From: Litorimonas haliclonae
GTDB taxonomy: Bacteria > Pseudomonadota > Alphaproteobacteria > Caulobacterales > Maricaulaceae
Assembly (NCBI RefSeq): GCF_965138505.1
Contig: NZ_CBCSCO010000004.1
Location: 186,001-250,000, forward strand
Direction of reading: 5' to 3'
DNA: 64,000 bases
The position numbers were made by a program, and so were the translations under genes. The notes under the pieces were generated by a model. That model searched no databases, was not told where the DNA came from, and worked only from the letters and a program-made list of their open reading frames with translations. This document shows, piece after piece, positions 39,171-47,097 of this stretch. Position 1 is the stretch's first letter. The number at the start of each line of letters is the position of its first letter.

Positions 39171-39564
39171 AGCGGCTGAGGCGGTTTCCAATTTCGATAT
39201 TGAAGGCGCAGCTGACGCCGCAAATGACATGGCGCAGGCATTTGAGAAGGCGGGAGATCGTATCTCTAATGCGTTGGAACGTGCGGCAAGAAATGGCGAG
39301 TTTTCGTTGTCGAATATGGCGGAATCTATCACGCGGGATCTGGCGAGACTGGCGGTGCGGGAATTGATTTCTGACCCCCTTCAAACCGTTTTTAGTAACG
39401 CCATTCAGTCGGTCGCTGAGCAAAGTTATTCCTCTAAATCCACGCCTGTAAATGTGACGATGAATGTGTCCGGCGTCAGCTCCCCATCGGAGTTCAAGAA
39501 GTCGGAAACACAGCTCGCGGCGGGTCTGTCTCGTGCGTTAAACCAAGGGCGAAAGCTCCTTTAA
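39154..39564 (+). CDS. GTA tape measure protein (gp11), unusually short
   Basis: A 136-residue protein with helical heptads at about 15-75 (AADAANDMAQAFEKAGDRI, NALERAARNGEFSLSNMAESI), typical of the membrane-contacting tape measure end, followed by a polar end (SEFKKSETQLAAGLSRAL). RcGTA's gp11 is about 220 residues. Tape measure length sets tail length, so a short tail is predicted. The ATG at 39154 follows AAGGAGG. Confidence 0.82.
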   Translation: MTDANRAAEAVSNFDIEGAADAANDMAQAFEKAGDRISNALERAARNGEFSLSNMAESITRDLARLAVRELISDPLQTVFSNAIQSVAEQSYSSKSTPVNVTMNVSGVSSPSEFKKSETQLAAGLSRALNQGRKLL

Positions 39565-39588
39565 ATTTCTTTCGTAAAAGATCAAAAT

Positions 39589-40212
39589 ATGACGGAATTT
39601 CACGACGTCCGCTTTCCGATTTCGCTTGCTTTTGGGGCGAGTGGAGGGCCGGAGTTCATCACACAAATCACGCAGCTTTCAAGCGGACAGGAGTATCGCA
39701 ATGCCCCGCACGCTCTCCCCCGCCGAAAATATGATGCAATCGCAGGGGTGAAGTCTCATGAGCAACTATCTGAAATAATGGAGTTCTTTGTATCACGAAA
39801 AGGCAGATTGCACAGTTTTCGTTTTTTCGACCCCTTTGACAATCGTTCCTGTTCTATAGAAAGAACGCCTTCACCCCTCGATCAGACCCTTGGGCAAGGG
39901 GATGGAGAGACAACCAAATTTCAACTCGTCAAAGACTATGATGGCCTCACGCGTCCTATCACAAAACCTCTTGAAAATTCGGTTGTGATTGGCGTCGATG
40001 GGCAGTCGGTTTCACCGCCTGACGTCGCCATAGATTACCTGACAGGGGTCATAACTTTTGTCTCGCCGCCGACACCCGGAGTCGTTCTCACAGCCGGCTT
40101 TTCTTTCGATACGGTCGTCCGGTTTGATACCGATTTTCTTGATATGACCTTGGAGGATTTCGGCGCGGGGCAGATGCGCAGCTTGCCTATGGTGGAGCTG
40201 CCTTATGCGTGA
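39589..40212 (+). CDS. GTA distal tail protein, DUF2460 family (gp12)
   Basis: A 207-residue DUF2460 protein. Signature blocks include the FHDVRFPISLAFGASGGPEF start, SGQEYRNAPHALPRRKYDA, FVSRKGRLHSFRFFDPFD, and the end FDTDFLDMTLEDFGAGQMRSLPMVEL. It forms the ring below the tail tube (gp12 of RcGTA, the distal tail protein). It starts 24 bp after gp11 and overlaps gp13 by 8 bp. Confidence 0.92.
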   Translation: MTEFHDVRFPISLAFGASGGPEFITQITQLSSGQEYRNAPHALPRRKYDAIAGVKSHEQLSEIMEFFVSRKGRLHSFRFFDPFDNRSCSIERTPSPLDQTLGQGDGETTKFQLVKDYDGLTRPITKPLENSVVIGVDGQSVSPPDVAIDYLTGVITFVSPPTPGVVLTAGFSFDTVVRFDTDFLDMTLEDFGAGQMRSLPMVELPYA

Positions 40213-40864
40213 ACTTTCTCCAGAATTAATTAATTCCCTTTCTCAGTCTGTTACGACTTTTTGCACGGCTTGGAAACTGGAACTGAAAGACGGACGCGTC
40301 TTTGGCTTTTCAGAACATGACCGCGACCTCGTCATTGACGGCGTGACCTATTTCGCCGGGTCGAGCCTGACGGAATCCGAAGCTGAACATCGTCTTGGCT
40401 TTGCCTCTGACAACGGCGCGATTGAAGGCATATTGGATGCGGTCTCAATTTCAAAAAGCGATATCACGGACGGTATTCTGCAAGAGGCCAAACTGTCCCG
40501 CCTGAAAGTCAACTGGCAGGACCCAACCCAATTCGTTGTGGTCTCGGTTGGGGAGCTAGGGCAAGTGACAACGCGTCGCGGTCATTATGAAATCGAATGG
40601 CTCGGCCTTTCCCATAAGCTCGGCCGGTCGACGGGCCGCGTATTTTCAAAAAAGTGTGACGCTAGCTTTGGCGACGCGCGTTGCGGGGTGGACGCATCGC
40701 AATTTCCGGACGGAACAGTTTGTCCGAAAACCCTTGAGGCCTGCCGCCATCAATTCGGCAATGTCATTAATTTTCGCGGTTTTCCCTTTTTGCTCGGCGA
40801 TGACGGACTTTATTCCGGCCCCAAGGAAGGCGCGCGCAAGGATGGCGGCTCGCGTTATAAATGA
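40205..40864 (+). CDS. GTA tail hub protein, DUF2163 family (gp13)
   Basis: A 219-residue DUF2163 protein. FGFSEHDRDLVIDGVTYFAGSSLTESEAEHRLGFASDN is the N-terminal block; QLGQVTTRRGHYEIEWLG follows; the C-terminal region has a cysteine cluster (KCDASFGDARCGVD, VCPKTLEACRHQF) that binds an Fe-S cluster in the RcGTA equivalent. The last part, FGNVINFRGFPFL, is typical. It overlaps gp12 by 8 bp and gp14 by 4 bp. Confidence 0.92.
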   Translation: MRELSPELINSLSQSVTTFCTAWKLELKDGRVFGFSEHDRDLVIDGVTYFAGSSLTESEAEHRLGFASDNGAIEGILDAVSISKSDITDGILQEAKLSRLKVNWQDPTQFVVVSVGELGQVTTRRGHYEIEWLGLSHKLGRSTGRVFSKKCDASFGDARCGVDASQFPDGTVCPKTLEACRHQFGNVINFRGFPFLLGDDGLYSGPKEGARKDGGSRYK

Positions 40865-41304
40865 ACGACATTCAAAGGCGCGTCCTTACAGAGGCCAAGC
40901 GCTGGCTCGACACGCCCTATCAGCATCAGGCGAGTGAATGTGGGGCGGGGTGCGATTGTCTGGGCCTTATTCGCGGGATTTATCGCCGCCTCTATGGCGG
41001 GGAGCCCGTGGCCCCGCCGCCCTACACGCCGGATTGGGCCGAAGAATGCGGCGAAGAGACGTTGCAAAAGGCCGCGCGAGACTGGCTGGTAGAAATCCCG
41101 AACGCTCAGGCCCGCCCCGGCGACGCGCTTCTCTTTCGCATGAGCCCGGACGCGCCCTGCAAACATATCGCCATTCTTTCTGCGCCGAACATTATCACTC
41201 ATGCCTATTGGGGCCGCGCCGTGGTGGAGAGTTTCTTTGTTCCCTATTGGCAACGCCGTTGGGTTCACAGTTTCCGTTTTCCTGAGAAAGACGTTTCATT
41301 ATGA
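40861..41304 (+). CDS. GTA NlpC/P60 cell-wall peptidase (gp14)
   Basis: A 147-residue NlpC/P60 peptidase. The catalytic cysteine lies in GAGCDCLGLIRGIYR (about 35) and the histidine in APCKHIAILSA (about 103). It cuts peptidoglycan when the particle delivers DNA into a recipient. WLDTPYQHQASECGAGCDC is the family start. It overlaps gp13 and gp15 by 4 bp each. Confidence 0.92.
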   Translation: MNDIQRRVLTEAKRWLDTPYQHQASECGAGCDCLGLIRGIYRRLYGGEPVAPPPYTPDWAEECGEETLQKAARDWLVEIPNAQARPGDALLFRMSPDAPCKHIAILSAPNIITHAYWGRAVVESFFVPYWQRRWVHSFRFPEKDVSL

Positions 41305-44300
41305 CCACACTTGCTGTGACCGCCGCCAATATTGCGGCCAATACCGCCGCTCAGGCTGCCACCGCGTTTGCGCTATCCACGGCCAACCGCGCCATATCCC
41401 ATATTTTCGATAATCGTGTGTTCGAAGGGCCGAGACTTGAAAGCCTTCATGTGCAGACCTCGCGGGACGGCGCGCCTATGTCGCGCGTTTACGGGCGGGT
41501 CAGGCTGGCCGGGCAGGTGATTTGGGCGTCGCGTCTGCGCGAAATCCGGACAGAAGAAGAAGTTCAGAGCGGCAAGGGCGGCGGCCCGACCCGTACGACT
41601 TACAGCTATACCATGAGCTTTGCCGTAGGACTCTGCGAAGGCGAAATTCTGGGCGTGGATCGCCTCTGGGCGAATGGAGAACCGCTGGCCAGCGCAGGCG
41701 TCACGATGCGGGTGTATAAAGGGACATCAGATCAAATGCCCGACCCGATTATTAGCGCGATTGAAGGCGGCCCTGTTCCGGCCTTTAGAGACACGGCCTA
41801 TATTGTGTTCGAGGATTTTCCGTTGGATGGCTTCGGGGCGCGGCTGCCTCAAATAAATGCCGAAGTCATTCGGGTTCCCCCTTCGCAGGGCAATCAACAA
41901 AAAATGGAAAACTTGGTAAAATCTGTGAGCCTGTTACCGGGGTCTGGTGAATTTGCCTATGCCACGCAAATTATCGAGGAAACGCCAGAGCTAGGCGTTT
42001 CGCGTCCGATCAATATGAACAATCTCTCCGGTCAGGCGGATATTCTGCTGGCGCTGGATCAGCTCGAAGATCAGCTCCCAAATTGTAGTCATGTGTCCAT
42101 TATAACGTCCTGGTTTGGGACGGATCTTCGATGCGGTGAATGTGAAATTCGACCCGGTGTGGAACGGCGCGACCGGATTATACCAAACGGGCAATGGCAG
42201 GTCGGGACTGATCCCCGCGGCCAAGCCTATCTGGTCTCTTCAGATGCCGAAGGCCGCCCGAATTTTGGCGGAACGCCGTCAGATGAATCGATTTTGCAAG
42301 CTATCCAAGCTCTCAAACAGCGTGGTTTCAAAGTCACGCTTTATCCCTTCATTCTGATGGATATTCCAGATGGCCCGAGTCCCTTTCCTTGGCGAGGGCG
42401 GATTGCTTCCGAAAACGGGACGGACGGCCATGCCGGAATTGCGGCGCAGGTCGCGCAGTTCTTTGAAGGGCCAAATGGCTTTCGCAATTTCGTTCTGCAT
42501 TATGCGGATCTGGCCCAGCAAGCCGGAGGCGTGGACGGGTTTGTGCTCGGCTCTGAAATGCGGGGCCTGACGACTCTGCGTGGAGAGCGGGCAGGCGGTA
42601 AATCGACTTACCCGGCTGTTACGCATCTCGTTAGCCTGGCGTCGGAGGTGCGCGCGAGAATTGGGTCTGACGCCATGCTGACTTACGCCGCAGATTGGAG
42701 CGAGTATTTTGGACATCATCCACAGGACGGGAGCGGCGATGTTAGCTTCCACCTAGACCCGCTCTGGGCCAGCCCCGATATCTCGGCCGTAGGGATAGAC
42801 GCCTATTTCCGGCTCTCGGATTGGCGGGAGGGCGCGCATCTAGATCAGAATTTGGCGCGTGATATTTATGACCTTGCCTATCTTCAAAGTCAGATTGAAG
42901 GCGGGGAAGGCTATGACTATTTCTATGGCTCTGACGCTGACCGGGACGCGCAAATACGCTCTTCGATTACCGATGGCGGGGCAGGAAAGCCCTGGGTGTT
43001 TCGGTATAAGGACATTCGAAACTGGTGGTCGCAGCCGCATTTCGACCGCGTCGGCGGCGTCGAAGTTGCGCAGCCCACGGCGTGGCAGCCGCAATCCAAA
43101 CCTATAATTTTTACGGAAATTGGGTGTCCTGCCGTGCATTTCGGCGCGAACCAGCCCAATGTGTTTTATGACACCAAGAGCAGCGAAAGCCGCTTGCCGC
43201 ATTATTCTAATGGCGAGCGGGACGACCTTATTCAACGGCGTTATCTAGAGGCCTTTATCTCCTATTGGGACGACCCCGCCCACAATCCGATATCGCCCGT
43301 CTATTCCGGCCAAATGATCAACACAGATCGAATGAGCGTCTGGACTTGGGATGCGCGCCCCTTTCCCGACTTTCCGGCGAGAGACAACGTCTGGTCTGAC
43401 GGAGAAAACTGGCAGAAAGGGCATTGGATTGCCGGCCGAGTAGGGCTTGTCACTCTGGCAGATATTGTCCGCGATATCTCCGCACAAAGCGGTTTGCTTG
43501 ATATAAACACTCAAGGTCTGAACGGTCTTGTCCAAGGCTATCACATTGACCGGCCTATGAGCGCCCGCGCGGCGATTTCGACGTTGAGCGAACTATATGG
43601 ATTCAGCCTGGCCGAGCGGGCAGGGACGGTTGCTTTCTTCTCCCTTGGCGAGGGCGAAGTGCGGACACTTACGCCCTACGACTTGATGGACCATATCGAC
43701 GGCCCAGTCACGCGAAGCTATGCCGACCCGGCTGAGAGCTTACGGGATGTGAGATTGCATTTTATCGACGCCGGAACGGAGTATCAGCTTGGCCTTGCCT
43801 CCGCGCGTGATCGGCTATCCGAAACAGAACGAATTTTGGATATAAATGCGCCCGTTGTCATGGATCGGAGTTTCGCAAACTATCTCTGTGATAATTTGAT
43901 GGAGCGGATAGAGAGCCAGAGTGAAAGCGTGCGCTTTTCTTTGTCGCCGCAAAACCTGACATTGGAGGCGGGGGATCGCGTCAGGCTACCGAATATAGGG
44001 GGTGTTTGGCGTGTTGAAGCTTTGGAGGGGCAAGTCGTACAGGCCAAGCGGGATGTCGCAAGTCCTGTAAGTGCGCTTCAGGGGATGACCCCGGATGCCC
44101 ACGACCCCATAATCTATCCCGGTCGGCCCGTTCCGATTTCTCTCAACCTTCCAGCGCCTTTTGTGGGTCTCGCCGTCGGGGCCTTGCTCTCACCTTTTAG
44201 CGACACTGTGATAGAGGCTACGGGAGAGAGCGCGGAGCTTCGGGCGCCTCTACGCCTCGGCGCGTTACTCACGGATATTCCGTCCGGCCCCAGCGCTTAC

Positions 44301-44969
44301 TTTGACCGCGCCGCAGAATTTGAAATCCTCATGGCGGGCACAGGCCTCAACAGTAAATCCGAAGACGCCGTCCTGTTAGGGGCCAACCGCTTTGCCGTCG
44401 AGACGCCGCAGGGCTGGGATTTTTTGCAAGCCGCCAATATGACTTTGATTGGGCCAAACCGATATCGTTGCGACACTATTTTGAGAGGCGTGGGCAGTGA
44501 AGGCTATAGCCGGCAAGGCGTGACGTCCGGGGCGCGAATTGTCTGGCTGGACGCTGGCGTCCAAGTCTTGGACATCAACCCCGACTACATAGGGGAGGCC
44601 GTGTCCTTAACGGCCATAGCCAATGAGAGACAAAGCGCCCCCACAGAGTTTGAATACGCCGCGAGCCACCTCAAACCGCTCAGCCCCGCCCATCTCACGG
44701 CTAAACGCGATGCGGGCGCTCTTGTTATAAACTGGATTCGCCGCAGCCGTGTAGACGCGGATAGCTGGCTAGGGGAAGTGCCTCTAGGCGAAGGGAGCGA
44801 ACGCTATCGTGTCCGGCTATGGGACGGTGAAACGCTGATTGAAACCGCAGAGGTCACCACCCCGAGCTATCAATCCATGGCCCCAAACCTCACCCACATA
44901 GATGTCTCGCAAGGCTCAGATTTAGTAGGATGGGGCGCGACAGCAAAACTTCTGATTTCTGCGAGCTAA
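41301..44969 (+). CDS. GTA megatron/host-specificity protein (gp15)
   Basis: A 1222-residue tail-tip protein. The N-terminal region has an alanine-rich helix (TAANIAANTAAQAATAFALS) and ESLHVQTSRDGAPMSRVYGRVRLAGQVIW. Residues about 400-780 form the GTA TIM-barrel-like domain (FVLGSEMRGLTTLRG, DISAVGIDAYFRLSDWREG, KPIIFTEIGCP). Later comes the beta-rich phage tail domain ending in Ig-like strands. The barrel resembles a glycoside hydrolase, fitting binding or cleavage of surface polysaccharide. RcGTA gp15 is about 1300 residues. It ends the cluster 38 bp before a DnaJ-like gene, with no terminator visible. Confidence 0.93.
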   Translation: MTTLAVTAANIAANTAAQAATAFALSTANRAISHIFDNRVFEGPRLESLHVQTSRDGAPMSRVYGRVRLAGQVIWASRLREIRTEEEVQSGKGGGPTRTTYSYTMSFAVGLCEGEILGVDRLWANGEPLASAGVTMRVYKGTSDQMPDPIISAIEGGPVPAFRDTAYIVFEDFPLDGFGARLPQINAEVIRVPPSQGNQQKMENLVKSVSLLPGSGEFAYATQIIEETPELGVSRPINMNNLSGQADILLALDQLEDQLPNCSHVSIITSWFGTDLRCGECEIRPGVERRDRIIPNGQWQVGTDPRGQAYLVSSDAEGRPNFGGTPSDESILQAIQALKQRGFKVTLYPFILMDIPDGPSPFPWRGRIASENGTDGHAGIAAQVAQFFEGPNGFRNFVLHYADLAQQAGGVDGFVLGSEMRGLTTLRGERAGGKSTYPAVTHLVSLASEVRARIGSDAMLTYAADWSEYFGHHPQDGSGDVSFHLDPLWASPDISAVGIDAYFRLSDWREGAHLDQNLARDIYDLAYLQSQIEGGEGYDYFYGSDADRDAQIRSSITDGGAGKPWVFRYKDIRNWWSQPHFDRVGGVEVAQPTAWQPQSKPIIFTEIGCPAVHFGANQPNVFYDTKSSESRLPHYSNGERDDLIQRRYLEAFISYWDDPAHNPISPVYSGQMINTDRMSVWTWDARPFPDFPARDNVWSDGENWQKGHWIAGRVGLVTLADIVRDISAQSGLLDINTQGLNGLVQGYHIDRPMSARAAISTLSELYGFSLAERAGTVAFFSLGEGEVRTLTPYDLMDHIDGPVTRSYADPAESLRDVRLHFIDAGTEYQLGLASARDRLSETERILDINAPVVMDRSFANYLCDNLMERIESQSESVRFSLSPQNLTLEAGDRVRLPNIGGVWRVEALEGQVVQAKRDVASPVSALQGMTPDAHDPIIYPGRPVPISLNLPAPFVGLAVGALLSPFSDTVIEATGESAELRAPLRLGALLTDIPSGPSAYFDRAAEFEILMAGTGLNSKSEDAVLLGANRFAVETPQGWDFLQAANMTLIGPNRYRCDTILRGVGSEGYSRQGVTSGARIVWLDAGVQVLDINPDYIGEAVSLTAIANERQSAPTEFEYAASHLKPLSPAHLTAKRDAGALVINWIRRSRVDADSWLGEVPLGEGSERYRVRLWDGETLIETAEVTTPSYQSMAPNLTHIDVSQGSDLVGWGATAKLLISAS

Positions 44970-45007
44970 GCCATTGAAAACGCCGCCGTTCCGCTTACAT
45001 TCCTATC

Positions 45008-45937
45008 ATGGCAAAAAACCCTTATACTTTATTGGGGGTGAAGAAAGACGCGACCAAGGCCGAGATTAAAAAAGCTTACCGGACGCTCGCGAAAAAACTT
45101 CATCCTGACACGAATAATAATGACCCCAAAGTTGCGGAGCGCTTCAAGGAAGTGACGGCGGCCTATTCCCTGCTGTCCAATGACGATATGCGCAAGCAAT
45201 ATGATACGGGTCAGGTCGATGCATCCGGACAGCAGCAAAATCCCTTTGCAGGCGGCGGCAATCCCTTTGGCGGGGGCGGGCCGCAGACAGGTTTTGGCGG
45301 TTTTGGCGGCTTTGGCCAAAGGTCTCGCCGCGGCGGTGGCCAAGACGATATGGCCGACTTATTTTCCTCACTCTTCGGGATGAATATGGGCGGCATGCAA
45401 GGCGGCATGGAACGACCGCCCATGCGTCCCCAGAAAGGCGCGGATGTTCGCTATAAAATGCAATTACCTCTCCTAACCGCGCTGGAAGGCGGTACAAAAT
45501 CCCTTCAGGGCGGACTAAAAGTAAAGTTGCCCGCCGGCGTTAAAGACGGTCAGGTCTTGCGCTTGCGCGGTAAAGGACGTCCGGGCGTCAATGGCGGCCC
45601 GGCCGGTGACGCCAAGATAGAAATTACGATTAAGCCGCATAAAAACCTGCGACGCGAAGGCGATGACCTGCATCTGGATTTACCCATAACGCTGTCAGAG
45701 GCGGCAAAAGGCGCGAAAGTTGATATTCCCATGCCGCAGGGCACAGTAAAATTGACGATTCCGCCAGGAACGAACTCCGGCAAGCGCTTTCGGTTGTCGG
45801 GAAAGGGGGCCGCAAAAGGCGATCTCTACGTCACCACACGCATCAAATTAACGGATGCGGAGCTTGCGGCTTTGCCGACCATGGCCAAAGACTGGCCGGA
45901 TATGGGCGGGGCTGACATTCGAAACGGATTGCTCTAA
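45008..45937 (+). CDS. DnaJ/CbpA-like co-chaperone
   Basis: A 309-residue J-domain protein. The J domain (1-65) contains the HPD loop (KKLHPDTNNND) that stimulates DnaK ATPase. A Gly/Phe/Gln-rich linker (75-130) follows, then two DnaJ C-terminal beta domains (about 140-295, GVKDGQVLRLRGKGRPGVNGG and GTVKLTIPPGTNSGKRFRLSGKG). There is no zinc-finger domain, so it is type B, like CbpA/DnaJ2. It starts 38 bp after the last GTA gene on the same strand. Confidence 0.9.
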   Translation: MAKNPYTLLGVKKDATKAEIKKAYRTLAKKLHPDTNNNDPKVAERFKEVTAAYSLLSNDDMRKQYDTGQVDASGQQQNPFAGGGNPFGGGGPQTGFGGFGGFGQRSRRGGGQDDMADLFSSLFGMNMGGMQGGMERPPMRPQKGADVRYKMQLPLLTALEGGTKSLQGGLKVKLPAGVKDGQVLRLRGKGRPGVNGGPAGDAKIEITIKPHKNLRREGDDLHLDLPITLSEAAKGAKVDIPMPQGTVKLTIPPGTNSGKRFRLSGKGAAKGDLYVTTRIKLTDAELAALPTMAKDWPDMGGADIRNGLL

Positions 45938-45952
45938 GCATTAATCGCTCGC

Positions 45953-45980
45953 CTGAATCAGATATTCAGATGTTATTCAG
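45953..45980 (+). promoter_or_regulatory. CTGAAT/ATTCAG repeats upstream of the PepSY-response regulator operon
   Basis: Two direct ATTCAG hexamers (45964-45969 and 45975-45980) are spaced by 5 bp, an 11-bp repeat that is typical for OmpR-family response-regulator binding. An inverted copy CTGAAT (45953-45958) lies 5 bp upstream. The site ends 23 bp before the PepSY gene, near a possible -35. It may be where the regulator encoded at 46385 acts on its own operon. Confidence 0.5.
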
Positions 45981-46003
45981 GCTTCTATTGCTAAACAGGG
46001 CGC

Positions 46004-46330
46004 ATGATGACGTTACGGTCCATATTGATTACTGCGACGGCGCTTTTTATGAGCGCTGGAACAGCTATGGCTGCGCCGCTATTGCCGAGCCAGAAGGCCG
46101 ACTTAAAGGCTCCGGCGGCCGCGCCAGCTAAGCAATCGCCGACCTACGTAAAATTTGCACAAAATCGTATCTCCGCGTCTCAGGCCAAATCCATTGCCCT
46201 ATCGCGTGTGCGCGGCGGCGAGTATGTCGACCTGCGTCTGGTTGGAAATACCTATATCGTGCGGGTACGGGCGCCGGGGGGAAGAATTATTGATATTCGT
46301 ATTGACGCCCGGACAGGCCGGGTGAAATGA
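46004..46330 (+). CDS. PepSY-like periplasmic protein
   Basis: A 108-residue exported protein: signal peptide (about 1-23, ending AMA), a polar linker, then a PepSY-like domain (about 52-108: RISASQAKSIALSRVRGGEYVDLRLVGNTYIVRVRAPGGRIIDIRIDARTGRVK). PepSY domains bind or inhibit proteases and sensors outside the membrane. It is followed by a response regulator and a kinase, the arrangement of FeuN-FeuP-FeuQ in rhizobia, where FeuN is a periplasmic modulator of the kinase. I infer the same role here. Confidence 0.75.
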   Translation: MMTLRSILITATALFMSAGTAMAAPLLPSQKADLKAPAAAPAKQSPTYVKFAQNRISASQAKSIALSRVRGGEYVDLRLVGNTYIVRVRAPGGRIIDIRIDARTGRVK

Positions 46331-46384
46331 TAGTCTCTGTCACGTTCGACCCGACGTGACACCGCTTTTAACTATAGGTTTTTC

Positions 46385-47062
46385 ATGCGCGTATTAATTG
46401 TTGAAGACGATCCCGATTTGTCACGCCAGCTCCGCACGGCGCTAAAAGATACCGGTTATGCGGTCGATGTGGCCGATAATGGCGAAGACGGCCACTTCCT
46501 CGGCGACACCGAACCTTATGATGCCGTGATACTGGATTTAGGTCTGCCATTGATTGACGGCGTCTCTGTTCTTCAAAAATGGCGCGCGGACGGGAAGAAA
46601 TTTCCCGTTATGATTCTCACCGCGCGCGACCAATGGAGCGAAAAGGTTGCCGGTTTTGATGCTGGCGCGGATGATTACGTGACCAAGCCATTCCATACCG
46701 AAGAGCTTATGGCCCGGCTCCGGGCTTTACTGCGGCGGGCTTCCGGGCACAGCACGGACACGATTGATATTGGCGAGCTGTCTGTCGATAACCGCTCGGC
46801 GCGCGCCTTTGTCAACGGGATGGCGATTAAGCTGACAAGCCATGAATTCCGGTTGCTGGCCTATATGGCGGCTCACCAAGGCCGGGTCATTTCCCGGACG
46901 GAACTGGTCGAGCATATTTACGAACAGGATTATGACCGCGACTCCAACACAATCGAAGTGTTTGTCGGCCGTTTAAGACGTAAGATTGGCACGAACCGTA
47001 TCGAAACTGTCCGTGGGCTCGGATATCGCCTGATCGATCCGGCCTCCGAAAAGGCTGAGTAA
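46385..47062 (+). CDS. OmpR-family response regulator (FeuP/PhoP-like)
   Basis: A 225-residue regulator. The receiver (1-120) has the acidic pair EDDP, the phosphorylated aspartate in VILDLGLPLIDGV (about 51) and the conserved lysine in YVTKPF. The winged-helix domain (130-220) includes LTSHEFRLLAYMAAHQGRVISRTELVEHIYEQD and DRDSNTIEVFVGRLRRKIG. It binds direct repeats as a dimer, and the ATTCAG repeats at 45964-45980 are candidates. It lies 54 bp after the PepSY gene and 35 bp before the kinase. Confidence 0.92.
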   Translation: MRVLIVEDDPDLSRQLRTALKDTGYAVDVADNGEDGHFLGDTEPYDAVILDLGLPLIDGVSVLQKWRADGKKFPVMILTARDQWSEKVAGFDAGADDYVTKPFHTEELMARLRALLRRASGHSTDTIDIGELSVDNRSARAFVNGMAIKLTSHEFRLLAYMAAHQGRVISRTELVEHIYEQDYDRDSNTIEVFVGRLRRKIGTNRIETVRGLGYRLIDPASEKAE

Positions 47063-47097
47063 ATTACGGCCTTCTTGCGCAAATTTAGTTTCAGTCT

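Larger units (their letters stand above)
30318..44969 (+). mobile_element. Complete gene transfer agent (GTA) cluster with adjacent regulators
   Basis: Seventeen structural genes in RcGTA order are present: small terminase (g1), large terminase (g2), portal (g3), g3.5, protease (g4), capsid (g5), g6 to g10.1, tape measure (g11), g12 to g15. One extra gene lies between g2 and g3. All are on one strand and mostly overlap by 4-8 bp. No integrase, repressor, replication or lysis genes are seen, which fits a GTA (packages random host DNA) rather than a prophage. A DnaA-domain protein and a DUF6456 protein at the 5' end are probable GTA activators. The genes share the composition of the host chromosome by eye, as expected for a vertically kept GTA. 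Confidence 0.88.

Noticed and set aside
30318..44969. Interpretation as an active temperate prophage
   Set aside because: No integrase, attachment repeats, repressor, replication or lysis genes were found, and gene order and domain set match gene transfer agents gene by gene.
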